Shown: in pieces, positions 41,186 to 49,423 of the stretch
How the letters are laid out: each line of letters starts with the position of its first letter
Position numbering within the stretch: the first letter of the stretch is position 1
Origin: Flavobacteriales bacterium
GTDB taxonomy: Bacteria > Bacteroidota > Bacteroidia > Flavobacteriales_F > PHOS-HE28
DNA length: 56,229 nucleotides
Assembly: GCA_017987895.1 (NCBI GenBank)
Contig: JAGNSU010000014.1
Span: 1 to 56,229, forward strand
Direction of reading: 5' to 3'
Position numbers and translations under genes: made by a program
The notes under the pieces: model-generated
Told to the model about the DNA's origin: nothing
Database searches by the model: none
Seen by the model: the letters and a program-made list of their open reading frames with translations, nothing else

Positions 41186-43801
41186 ATGCGTACGGAACTC
41201 CACATACGAACAGCGATCATCGGTGCCGTCCTGCTTGCCGGTATGTCTGGTTGCAGGCCCAAGCAGGAAGTGGTGGGGATGGTTCGCGGCAGTCGAAGCG
41301 AACGGCCTATTGCAGGTGTTCACCTGACCCTTTGGCGCGGGGCCTTCGGCGAGCGTGCGGAACGGATCGGTGAACACACCACGGACAGCACCGGTTTGTT
41401 CGGTTTCGCGCGCACGGCCAAAGTGATGGAACGGGCGCGTAAACACCCAGCCGACACGCTTTACTGGCTGGAGGTGCGAGCCACACCACGCAACCCTGCA
41501 CGACAGATCCCCATGACCGGCTACCGGGGCGTCTTCGACCTGCGGTTGAAGGATGGCCTTCCTCCGCGTGCGGACTCCTCGTTCCGCGTGGCGGACATGC
41601 ACTACCACGTAAGTATGCGGATCCACAACCACTTCGCCGTGGATGTGCACAAGGATGCACGCGGTGATACCCCGGACACGATACCCAAGGACATGTCCTG
41701 GTACCGCGACCAGCACAAACTGCGGACCTGGCGGAACGGTGGGTGGCGTAAGGCGCCACCGTTGCAGTGGACGAAGATGGAGCACGCCATAGAACACGGC
41801 GGAGATCGCTTGAGCGCATACGCTGATGCGCTGGAGAAAGGCCGCGTGCGGGCCAAGTCAGGGAACAACTCCTTCGTGATGCACAACCAGGCCACGCACC
41901 CGCACATCCGCAATGGCCATGTGGACCTCGCCTACAACGCCATCAGTCCTTTCGAGAACGTGCTGAACACCGGATGGGCCACCCGTGTGCTCGGCGGCGC
42001 GGTGAAGACCGGTATGAAGATGAAATGGTCCCACCGCATCGGTGGGGACGTGGACCGCACCGAGGCGATCACGCACTGGGAGGACTTCCGTTACGAGCAC
42101 GGATTGATGGCCGCACAGGACAGAAGCATTGAGGGTATGGATTGGCGCTTCTTGAACGAGGGCTGCGAACTGCGTGAGGACACCACCTCCTCCTTCGTGG
42201 TCATGGCGGTGGAAGGAGGGCATTTCCTGCAGGACGACCTGTTCCCCAACAAGACCTCCGTGGACCTCGAGAACAGGAACCGCCGGGAGCAGGATGACCT
42301 GATCGCTGGCTGGCGCCGACTGCACGTTGGTAAGCGCCTGGATGCCGCGCAGCGGGCTTCGGTGGATACGGTGCTCGCCCTGGTAGAGCGGTTGAAAGCC
42401 CCGAAACCGAGACCCGCCAGCGTGGTGGAGCAGAGCCAGAAGCAGGAACTGTTGGAAGACTGGGAGATGCAGCAGGAAGCTTTGCGCAAGGACCTGAACC
42501 AAGCCGTGGACAACGCCTTGGCGGGCGAGTTGGAAAGGAACATCGCCTATGTGCGGTCCGGGGAGTGCGACCCGCCGATCCACATGGTGGCCATTGCGCA
42601 TCTAGCCTACAACGGAATGACCGGCCACGCCCCGGCTTTGGATGATGGCGGGAACTTCGTGAGCTGGCTCGCCACCAAGCTCTACAACCTGCGCCTCAGC
42701 AACGATCCCAGTTATCTGAAACAGTGGAGCAGGCTCTACTTCACCGTGCCGGGGGTGAACAAGTTCGGCAAGCTGATGATCAAAGGGCTCGCCAGGGAGG
42801 TGGACGGGCGGCGGGTGCTGATCGATCTGAAGCACAGCGATCTTATGACGCGCCATTACTTCTACGACAGCATCATGACCGACCACCAGCTGCCGCCGAT
42901 CTGTTCGCACTGCGCGGTGACAGGGATGAGCGAACAATACTGGAGCCCCTTCAACAATGAGTACAACCTGCTGAAGGACCCGTTGGTGCGCACCTATTAT
43001 CCTTTCGGTATCAACTTGTACGACGAGGAGATCGTGCTCATCCACCGCCAGCGCGGCATCATCGGCCTGCCCCTGGAGCAGCGGTTGCTCGGTGGGTACA
43101 TCAAGAAACCGATGACCTGGAACATGCACATCACCGCCAAGGGGGAACACAAACCCGCGCGGCGGGCCGAACGACCGCACAAGACGAAGCGGTGGGAGCA
43201 CACCGAGCGGTTGGTGCTGTGGCTGAGCCTGGCGGATAGTACATCCGACTCGTACGACATACCGGCCGCGCAGATCGCGGCGGCCAAGCGATACCTCGCC
43301 GTTGCGCTGGACTCTTCCATGCGGTACCTGCCCGATACCGGCCGGGCCCACGCATTGACCATCACTACGCAGGACTTCATCAGCGCCGCACCCTTCATGC
43401 AGAACCTCTTCTACATCCTTGATGTGATGCTGAAGGACACGCTCGAGCGCGCGAACGGAACACCCTTGGATCCCGCAGGCGTGCTGCGAAGCGTTTGGGG
43501 CCGCATCTGCCTGGGCAGCGACATGGACGGCCTGATCGATCCGATCGACCTGGTGCCCACCGCGAGCGAGTATCCGTTGTTCCGCGAGAGGTTGCAGCAG
43601 TTCATTCCCCTTTTTCTCTACTTCCGGCAGTGGGAGCGACCGCCGCTGATCGATCGCGCCGTGGATCGTCATATCCGTGGACTGGACGAGTACACATGTC
43701 GCGGTTTCGACCTCAAGGCCGCGTTGGACGGGCTCTTTTACCGCAATCTGTTGGAGTTCACCGTGCAGCATACGCAGAAACAACAAGCGCCATGCGATTG
43801 A
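41186..43801 (+). CDS. Lipoprotein with divergent M19 (membrane dipeptidase-like) hydrolase core
   Basis: An 871-residue lipoprotein (lipobox LAGMSGC, Cys22). A short beta segment (VVGMVRGSRSERPIAGVHLT) resembles a carboxypeptidase-regulatory-like unit. The rest spells out, in order, the metal-ligand pattern of M19 dipeptidases: DMHYHVSM (His139, His141; the family normally has H-x-D), VMAVEGGHFL (Glu343), VLIDLKHSDL (His550), ICSHCAVTG (His575) and GSDMDG (Asp779). The spacing is much larger than in ordinary ~400-aa M19 enzymes, with a Lys/Gln-rich helical insert near residues 380-470. It is therefore probably a zinc hydrolase acting on a peptide-like or lactone-like substrate at the outer membrane or periplasm. 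It overlaps the next gene by 10 bp. Confidence 0.72.
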   Translation: MRTELHIRTAIIGAVLLAGMSGCRPKQEVVGMVRGSRSERPIAGVHLTLWRGAFGERAERIGEHTTDSTGLFGFARTAKVMERARKHPADTLYWLEVRATPRNPARQIPMTGYRGVFDLRLKDGLPPRADSSFRVADMHYHVSMRIHNHFAVDVHKDARGDTPDTIPKDMSWYRDQHKLRTWRNGGWRKAPPLQWTKMEHAIEHGGDRLSAYADALEKGRVRAKSGNNSFVMHNQATHPHIRNGHVDLAYNAISPFENVLNTGWATRVLGGAVKTGMKMKWSHRIGGDVDRTEAITHWEDFRYEHGLMAAQDRSIEGMDWRFLNEGCELREDTTSSFVVMAVEGGHFLQDDLFPNKTSVDLENRNRREQDDLIAGWRRLHVGKRLDAAQRASVDTVLALVERLKAPKPRPASVVEQSQKQELLEDWEMQQEALRKDLNQAVDNALAGELERNIAYVRSGECDPPIHMVAIAHLAYNGMTGHAPALDDGGNFVSWLATKLYNLRLSNDPSYLKQWSRLYFTVPGVNKFGKLMIKGLAREVDGRRVLIDLKHSDLMTRHYFYDSIMTDHQLPPICSHCAVTGMSEQYWSPFNNEYNLLKDPLVRTYYPFGINLYDEEIVLIHRQRGIIGLPLEQRLLGGYIKKPMTWNMHITAKGEHKPARRAERPHKTKRWEHTERLVLWLSLADSTSDSYDIPAAQIAAAKRYLAVALDSSMRYLPDTGRAHALTITTQDFISAAPFMQNLFYILDVMLKDTLERANGTPLDPAGVLRSVWGRICLGSDMDGLIDPIDLVPTASEYPLFRERLQQFIPLFLYFRQWERPPLIDRAVDRHIRGLDEYTCRGFDLKAALDGLFYRNLLEFTVQHTQKQQAPCD

Positions 43802-44577
43802 TAGTCCTGCTCCTTCCCCTCCTGCAAGCGTTCTGTTGCCTGGCCCAAACGGGATCGGCGCTCACTTCCCGAAGGGCCACCACCTCGGGTTCCTACCCGA
43901 TCTATCTGGGTGGTGGTTTCAGCACGGTGGCCAGCAATATCCGGGAGATCCAACGCATCTCTTCGATCGATCCCCTCCCTGCGCACTTTCGCCGTGCAGG
44001 AGGGCGGTTCCGCCCGTGCGGTATGGCGTTGAAGCTCGGCGTGGTGGTATCACGCGGCCGCAACTACTTCGGTGGTTTCCCCAAACTGTTCCAAGCACCG
44101 AACCTCGTGTTCGAGTCGGACATCAACATCTACACCAAGGGCTTGGACGCGCGCAACGGAGGCACCCTCATCGTCCACCTCGAATCGGTCTCGGTGCGTG
44201 CCGGTGTAAGGCACCGCCTCTATTATCCCTTCGTCGCCCAGATCACCATCGGGCCGCTGGTCTATCAATACACCTCCATGTTCCTCAATCTCACGGGAGA
44301 GCGTTTCAAAGGAGAGACCTCCTCCGTGCCCCAGGCGTTCGGTTTCAAGGGCATGGAGTACCGCTTGCGTTTGAGCGTGATCGATCCGGCCGGTACGGGC
44401 GGTGGATGGGGGTTCTACTTCGAGTACCAATTCTCCGATTTCAATGAGAAGACCATCGACCATCTCGGTCCGATCCATGAGAAGGCAGGTAGACCAGGCT
44501 ACACGAGCAAACCCGTGTTGGACTTTCACGCCGTGAACATCGGCATCATCGTACCGCTCGCGCTCCCTTTCCGATGA
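43792..44577 (+). CDS. Putative outer-membrane beta-barrel protein
   Basis: A 261-residue exported protein; ATG 43792 gives the signal peptide MRLIVLLLPLLQAFCCLAQ and overlaps the end of the hydrolase gene by 10 bp, which argues for coupled translation. The sequence alternates aromatic and polar residues in strands (LESVSVRAGVRHRLYYPFVA, LVYQYTSMFLNLTGERF, GGGWGFYFEYQFSDFNEKTI) and ends with Phe-Arg after a hydrophobic strand, consistent with a barrel or a membrane-attached beta protein. I do not recognise the family. Its position between an M19-like lipoprotein and an OMPLA-like protein suggests a shared envelope task. Confidence 0.7.
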   Translation: MRLIVLLLPLLQAFCCLAQTGSALTSRRATTSGSYPIYLGGGFSTVASNIREIQRISSIDPLPAHFRRAGGRFRPCGMALKLGVVVSRGRNYFGGFPKLFQAPNLVFESDINIYTKGLDARNGGTLIVHLESVSVRAGVRHRLYYPFVAQITIGPLVYQYTSMFLNLTGERFKGETSSVPQAFGFKGMEYRLRLSVIDPAGTGGGWGFYFEYQFSDFNEKTIDHLGPIHEKAGRPGYTSKPVLDFHAVNIGIIVPLALPFR

Positions 44578-45899
44578 GTTGCGCGATGTGCGTTCCGCTC
44601 GCTGGGCCTATGCTGTCCATGGGGCGCCTGTGCGTTCTCTCGCTTGTGATCGGCGGTCTTGCTCTGGCCGCACAAGGCCAGAAGCACCCCCCTCATGACC
44701 GCCATTTGTGCGAACCCACCGCGGACCGTTGCACAACCCCACCACCGCCACCACCGGAGATCGCCAACTACTTCCAGCGTCGCCGCACGGCGCTCGCCTT
44801 CTTCCGTTCCATGGAGGTGCTCGCGGAGCCGAGCACGGTCTCCTCGGCCGTGTTCAACTGGGGCCGTGGGCGATCCCGGTGGAACCCTTTGGACAACTCC
44901 ATCAACAGCGACCCGGACCGCGACAAGATCCCCTACATCCTGAACGGCGATATCCAGCCCCGCATACCCTTGGGCAAGCGGTGGATGATCGGTAAGATGC
45001 GATGGAGCAACCCGCTCTTCTTCAACATGCACTTCATACCGTGGTTCAAAGTGCGGCTGCTTTCCAGCGATGAGGAAAGCAACGACAGCAGCAACCCCGT
45101 GCGTACCCCCAGCTATATGCCGGGCTTCGAATCGTTCTTCACCATGGGCAACTGGTGGAAGCCGAACACCGGCGTACGCTCGTACCTGAGCGTGCAAGGC
45201 TACCACCATAGCAATGGGCAGGACGCCACCGGAGGCGAGTTCGTGGACGGCTATTTCAATACCTACAACGGCGACTTCAGCGACGACTTCGTGGTACACC
45301 TCAACATCGGTCGGCTGTGGCGCACGGTAGCCGACTCGCTGAAACCGGCGCGCATCAGTCCGGCGGAACGAACGCAGCGCGGCCCGGGCACCTTCCGCAT
45401 CACCCACATCAAAGCGGGTGTCTCCTTCCATCCATCCATGACCGATACCGTGATGCCTTTCTACGGCAACCTGCGCGGCCACCTGGTGCTCACGCGCATC
45501 ACCGCGCCCTTGACGCGCGATGTGGTGCGTGACAAGGCGCGTGATTGCTACTACACCGATGAGCCGATGGCGCCCCAGGAGCGCTTCCGGTTCGAGGCGC
45601 GAATGTCCATGATCCTCGACGCACCTGCCGACTACCAGCGCGGACCCTATGCGGACCCCCGCCCCATCGCCTGGAGCGATCTTGGCAAACGCATGAACCT
45701 GTACGGCACACTGTACTACCGCTTTCCGCACGTGCCCACCACCGCCGCGTTCGCACAAGTGGGCTACTTCGGCAGCGACCCCTACAACGCCTACTTCCAG
45801 GAGAGCCAGTTCTTCTGGCGCATCGGCATCGGCATGGGCTTTTTCGTGGATGATGATCCCGATCCGCGCAGCACGGAGGCGCAGGGTGGGGGAGAATGA
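44574..45899 (+). CDS. OMPLA-like (phospholipase A1) outer-membrane protein
   Basis: A 441-residue exported protein; ATG 44574 overlaps the previous stop (ATGA), and the signal peptide is within LCVLSLVIGGLALAAQG. The key motif is VQGYHHSNGQD: His211, Ser213 and Asn214 match the HxSNG catalytic motif of outer-membrane phospholipase A, and Asn229 in DGYFNTYNG may be the third residue (four residues further along than in E. coli). The upstream stretch SSNPVRTPSYMPGFESFF resembles the OMPLA segment around its SSPFRETNYEPE region. Strands rich in aromatic residues and a final GIGMGFFVDDD strand suit a barrel. The long N-terminal part (CEPTADRCTTPPPPPPEI) is extra. If active it would hydrolyse phospholipids in the outer leaflet. 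Confidence 0.65.
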   Translation: MSCAMCVPLAGPMLSMGRLCVLSLVIGGLALAAQGQKHPPHDRHLCEPTADRCTTPPPPPPEIANYFQRRRTALAFFRSMEVLAEPSTVSSAVFNWGRGRSRWNPLDNSINSDPDRDKIPYILNGDIQPRIPLGKRWMIGKMRWSNPLFFNMHFIPWFKVRLLSSDEESNDSSNPVRTPSYMPGFESFFTMGNWWKPNTGVRSYLSVQGYHHSNGQDATGGEFVDGYFNTYNGDFSDDFVVHLNIGRLWRTVADSLKPARISPAERTQRGPGTFRITHIKAGVSFHPSMTDTVMPFYGNLRGHLVLTRITAPLTRDVVRDKARDCYYTDEPMAPQERFRFEARMSMILDAPADYQRGPYADPRPIAWSDLGKRMNLYGTLYYRFPHVPTTAAFAQVGYFGSDPYNAYFQESQFFWRIGIGMGFFVDDDPDPRSTEAQGGGE

Positions 45900-46079
45900 G
45901 CACCTACCGCCCGGAACCACCATGCACCGAGGGCGGCTCTGCGATCACCGCGTTATCCGAAGATGCCACGACCAGCGTCCAGCGACCAGCGTCCAACAGG
46001 ACCGGTCATAACGAAATTGGAAGGCTCCCGGATCGCGGGATCCTTCTATACTTGTCAACCCACCGTGCGCCTCATTTCA
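45900..46079. other. Intergenic region with 12-bp direct repeat
   Basis: GACCAGCGTCCA occurs at 45970-45981 and again at 45984-45995. A TATACTTG at 46047-46054 is a weak -7 candidate for the following operon, 26 bp before its first start. Confidence 0.4.
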
Positions 46080-47435
46080 ATGTCCTCTTCCCGATCGCTC
46101 CTCATTCTAGGCGCCGCGCTGCTCGTAGCCAGCGCTTGCGCCCAAAGCGAGAAGGGCGCGGTGATGGCCAAGTACCGCCGCAGCTCCCTGCACATGGTAC
46201 TGGTGGAGGCCGGTGATTTTCCGAACAAGGATGTGGTGATCCAAGCCTACCACGACCAACCCTTCCCGGACAAGTACAACGACCACAAGGTGGCGGCGAA
46301 CACATTGGACGCGAGCCTCTATCCGATCACCGAGACCGATCGCATCCTCGCGGGCTACAAGTCCGAAGGGGAGGATTCCAAAGCGACGCAGAACGCTTTG
46401 GCCAGCGCCACCGGTGGCCTGACGGCGGGCATGATGGACAGCACCGCGAAGGACACCCGCCTGCGCATCGATCGCTTCATCAAGGAGACGAAGCTCGCCA
46501 ACCAACTTGTGGCCAAATGGTTCAACCGGAAAGAGGACGGTACCATGGACGGCGACCTGGTGGTGGAGCGCGGTGCGTACGGCGCCACGCAGATGGAATA
46601 CATGGTGGCGCAGGGCGCCGCGAACAAGCAGGCCTTCAAGGACGCGGTGGGCGATGAGATGATCCCCAACACCTTCGTGGTGTTCAGCAAATTGAACTTC
46701 GTGGAGAACGAACCCGTGGCACGCGCCATACTGGACGGCACCCGCTCCAGCCTCACGGACACCACCGAGTTCCTGGGTAAGCTGGCGCTTGCCTCGGCGC
46801 AGGCCGTGTACAATAGCACCAAGGATGGATATTCCGTCTGGACCACCTCATGGCTCTATCAGCTCGTGTGGAACGATTCGATCCAGTACCGCTTTTGGAA
46901 GGAGCTTTGGATAGATGATCGCAATGTGGACCCGCTGAAAAAGGCGGCCTTCGACACCACCGATCTCTTCCAGCTCAGTTACGTGGGCAGCGAGAAGTCC
47001 CGCAGTTTGGTGGCGGCGAACCTGGAGCAAGGCGGTGTCGCCGAAGAGGTGATCCACAAAGCCACCGTGCGCAATTTGGACGCCACCATCGCCAAATTGC
47101 AGAAGAAGTTCGATGTGTTCAAGCCGCGCGTGCCGGTGCTCACCACGGCGCCCATCACCGCCTTCATCGGCATGAAGGAAGGTTTGGACGGGGGGGAGAA
47201 GTTCGATGCCCTGGAACTCACCGTGGACCCGAAGACAGGAGCGCGCAAATACAAGAGCGTGGCCACCGTAACGGTGGAGAAGGGCAAGGTGTGGGACAAC
47301 CGCTACGTGCCCGGTGAACAGAAGGCACCTGTGCTACAGAACGACAGTATCGCACCACCCACCACGTTGGACCGCACCTACTTCAAAGGCTCCGACAAAG
47401 TGCAACCCGGCATGCTCCTGAAACAGATACGATGA
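46080..47435 (+). CDS. Exported protein 1 of a five-gene operon, function unknown
   Basis: A 451-residue exported protein; the start at 46080 gives the signal peptide MSSSRSLLILGAALLVASAC. A lipobox (VASAC) is possible but imperfect. The protein has no family motif that I recognise. The first ~110 residues (MAKYRRSSLHMVLVEAGDFP, NKDVVIQAYHDQPFPDKYND) are followed by a large alpha/beta region (VAKWFNRKEDGTMDGDLVVE, RRAYGATQMEYMV-like) and a C-terminal part with PITAFIGMKEGLDGGEKFD. It overlaps the next gene by 4 bp (ATGA), so translation is coupled. Position and secretion suggest a periplasmic complex or a surface assembly factor; this is inference. Confidence 0.75.
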   Translation: MSSSRSLLILGAALLVASACAQSEKGAVMAKYRRSSLHMVLVEAGDFPNKDVVIQAYHDQPFPDKYNDHKVAANTLDASLYPITETDRILAGYKSEGEDSKATQNALASATGGLTAGMMDSTAKDTRLRIDRFIKETKLANQLVAKWFNRKEDGTMDGDLVVERGAYGATQMEYMVAQGAANKQAFKDAVGDEMIPNTFVVFSKLNFVENEPVARAILDGTRSSLTDTTEFLGKLALASAQAVYNSTKDGYSVWTTSWLYQLVWNDSIQYRFWKELWIDDRNVDPLKKAAFDTTDLFQLSYVGSEKSRSLVAANLEQGGVAEEVIHKATVRNLDATIAKLQKKFDVFKPRVPVLTTAPITAFIGMKEGLDGGEKFDALELTVDPKTGARKYKSVATVTVEKGKVWDNRYVPGEQKAPVLQNDSIAPPTTLDRTYFKGSDKVQPGMLLKQIR

Positions 47436-47962
47436 TCCCGATGAGAACCCCCCCGACCGTTACACGTGCGCTCGCCCTGGTGGCGTTCGCCGCATTGTGC
47501 GCACCCGCTTTCGCCCAAGGCAAGAAAGCCGATAAGGACACCGAGCAATGGCGCTACGAGCTGGAAGCGGTGAACACCGGCACGGCCGGCTCCTACCAGG
47601 TGAAGGTGTGGTCCTATAGCAAGAACGCCACCGTGGCCACCGAGCAGGCCAAGAAGAACGCGGTGCATGGCGTGATCTTCCGCGGTTTCACCGGCAGCGG
47701 CCGCGTGCCGGGCCAGAACCCGCTCGCCAGCAGCACCAACCTGGAAGCGGAACACGCCGACTTCTTCAAGGCCTTCTTCGCCGATGGGGGCAAGTACATG
47801 AAGTTCGTGCAGCTCACCAACGGAGGCGCCATCGAGGAAGGCGACCGCCTGAAGGTGGGCAAGGAGTACAAGATCGGTGTGATCGTCTCCGTGGACGCCG
47901 CCAACCTGCGCAAGGACCTGGAGGCCGCCGGCATCATCAAAGGGTTGGGCAACGGATTCTGA
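47432..47962 (+). CDS. Exported protein 2 of the operon, paralogue of protein 3
   Basis: A 176-residue exported protein with the signal peptide MIPMRTPPTVTRALALVAFA (ATG 47441 is an alternative). The body (KVWSYSKNATVATEQAKKNA, VHGVIFRGFTG, AEHADFFKAFFADGGKYMKF) aligns with the next gene's product: both have A(Q/E)KNA(V/L)..V(I/L)F.G, then a (D/Y)(Y/F)F..FFADGG.Y..F block. The fold pattern (short strand, helix starting with KKNA, strand, FFADGG turn) recalls LPP20/FlgT-like exported domains. No enzymatic motif is visible. Confidence 0.75.
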   Translation: MIPMRTPPTVTRALALVAFAALCAPAFAQGKKADKDTEQWRYELEAVNTGTAGSYQVKVWSYSKNATVATEQAKKNAVHGVIFRGFTGSGRVPGQNPLASSTNLEAEHADFFKAFFADGGKYMKFVQLTNGGAIEEGDRLKVGKEYKIGVIVSVDAANLRKDLEAAGIIKGLGNGF

Positions 47963-47976
47963 AACCGAGCATCACC

Positions 47977-48456
47977 ATGCGGCACTCCCTCACGTTGTTC
48001 CTTCTCCTATCCGCCGGCGTCACGTTCGCACAGGAACGTGCGGCCGGCCACTACACCTACAAGTGCCGCTGCATCGGCGTGGAGCTCGATGGCTCCCAGA
48101 CCATCCTGGCCTGGGGCCAGGGCCGCAACCGTTTCGATGCCGTGGCACAGGCCCAGAAGAACGCGCTGAACGAAGTGCTCTTCACCGGCATTCTGGAAGG
48201 CCAGCCCGGCTGCGAGAAGCGCCCCCTGGTGCCCGAGCTGAACGCCCGCCAGAAGCACGAGGACTACTTCAACAAGTTCTTCGCCGATGGGGGCGAGTAC
48301 AAGAACTTCATCTCCCTGGCCGATGAACGCATCGGGCAGAAGTACCACCGCAACAAGAAAAAGGCGGAAGAGACCAAGACCGTGGAGCAGGCCGTGCGCG
48401 TGCTGCGCGCCGAACTGAAACAGAAATTGATCGCCGACGGCATCCTGCAACAATGA
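47977..48456 (+). CDS. Exported protein 3 of the operon, paralogue of protein 2
   Basis: A 159-residue exported protein with the signal peptide MRHSLTLFLLLSAGVTFAQ. Its core (AWGQGRNRFDAVAQAQKNAL, NEVLFTGILEGQPGCEKRPL, HEDYFNKFFADGGEYKNFIS) is clearly related to the previous gene's product. It adds an N-terminal CRCIG pair of cysteines and a Lys/Glu-rich helical end. It lies 14 bp after the previous stop and overlaps the next start by 4 bp. The pair probably form a homologous complex. Confidence 0.75.
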   Translation: MRHSLTLFLLLSAGVTFAQERAAGHYTYKCRCIGVELDGSQTILAWGQGRNRFDAVAQAQKNALNEVLFTGILEGQPGCEKRPLVPELNARQKHEDYFNKFFADGGEYKNFISLADERIGQKYHRNKKKAEETKTVEQAVRVLRAELKQKLIADGILQQ

Positions 48457-49403
48457 AACACCTACGCACCCTTTTCCTCGGCACCCTCCTGCTCGGAGCG
48501 GTAGCCACCGCCACCGCACAAGCCAAGAAGCCCACCCTCATGGTGGTGCCCAGTGACAACTGGTGCTACCAGAACGGCTTCATCATCGAGTACGACAACC
48601 AGGGCAAAGCGGTGAAGGCGCCCGACTACAAGCGCGCCATGCAGGAAAGCTCGGACCTGCTGCTGGTGATCAGCAAGATCAACCAGTTGATGACCGATCG
48701 CGGCTTCCCGCTCAAGAACCTGGAGTCGAGCCTGAAGACGCTCGAAAGCGAAGCGGCGGAGGACAACATGAGCCAGAGCAAGAGCGGTGGCGAAGTGAGC
48801 GAGAGCCCCACGGACAAGTTGAAGAAGGTGGCCAAGGCGGACATCTGGATGCAGCTCACCTGGACGGTGAACGAGATGGGGCCGAAGCGCTCCATCACCT
48901 TCAACCTACAAGGCCTCGATGCCTATACCGACAAGCAGGTGGCGGGCGCCTCCGGCACCGGCCCACAGAGCCAGACCCCGGAGCTGGCCATTCTGCTGGA
49001 AGAAGCGGTGCTCTCCCAACTGGACCTCTTCAACGGGCAATTGCAGAAGCACTTCGATGATCTCTTCGCCAACGGGCGGGAGGTCACCTTGCGCATCAAG
49101 AAGTGGGATTCCTTCAGCGGCGATCTGGAGAGCGAATACGGCGGCGAAGAGCTCAGCACGCAGATCGAGAACTGGGTCACCGCCAACACGGTACAGGGGC
49201 GCAACAGCCTAAGCGACGCCACCGAGAGCATGATGCTGTTCGAGCAGGTGCGCATACCGCTCTACGACGCCACCGGCAAGGCGGTGGACACCCGCGGCTG
49301 GGCGCGCGGCTTGCAGAAGCACTTGAAGGACGCCTATCAGATCGAGGCCAAATTGGTGATGAAGGGGCTGGGTCAGGCCACCATCATCGTGGGTGAGAAG
49401 TAG
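48453..49403 (+). CDS. DUF6175-like exported protein (operon gene 4)
   Basis: A 316-residue exported protein with the signal peptide MKHLRTLFLGTLLLGAVATA. The motif MVVPSDNWCYQNGF near the mature N-terminus, plus DLLLVISKINQLMTDRGFPL and KNLESSLKTLESEAAEDNM, match from memory the DUF6175 family of Bacteroidota. The C-terminal half (EVTLRIKKWDSFSGDLESEY, LYDATGKAVDTRGWARGLQK) is alpha/beta. The family has no assigned function, to my knowledge. It overlaps the previous gene by ATGA and lies 20 bp before the last gene of the operon. Confidence 0.75.
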   Translation: MKHLRTLFLGTLLLGAVATATAQAKKPTLMVVPSDNWCYQNGFIIEYDNQGKAVKAPDYKRAMQESSDLLLVISKINQLMTDRGFPLKNLESSLKTLESEAAEDNMSQSKSGGEVSESPTDKLKKVAKADIWMQLTWTVNEMGPKRSITFNLQGLDAYTDKQVAGASGTGPQSQTPELAILLEEAVLSQLDLFNGQLQKHFDDLFANGREVTLRIKKWDSFSGDLESEYGGEELSTQIENWVTANTVQGRNSLSDATESMMLFEQVRIPLYDATGKAVDTRGWARGLQKHLKDAYQIEAKLVMKGLGQATIIVGEK

Positions 49404-49423
49404 GAACACACAACACCAAGCAC

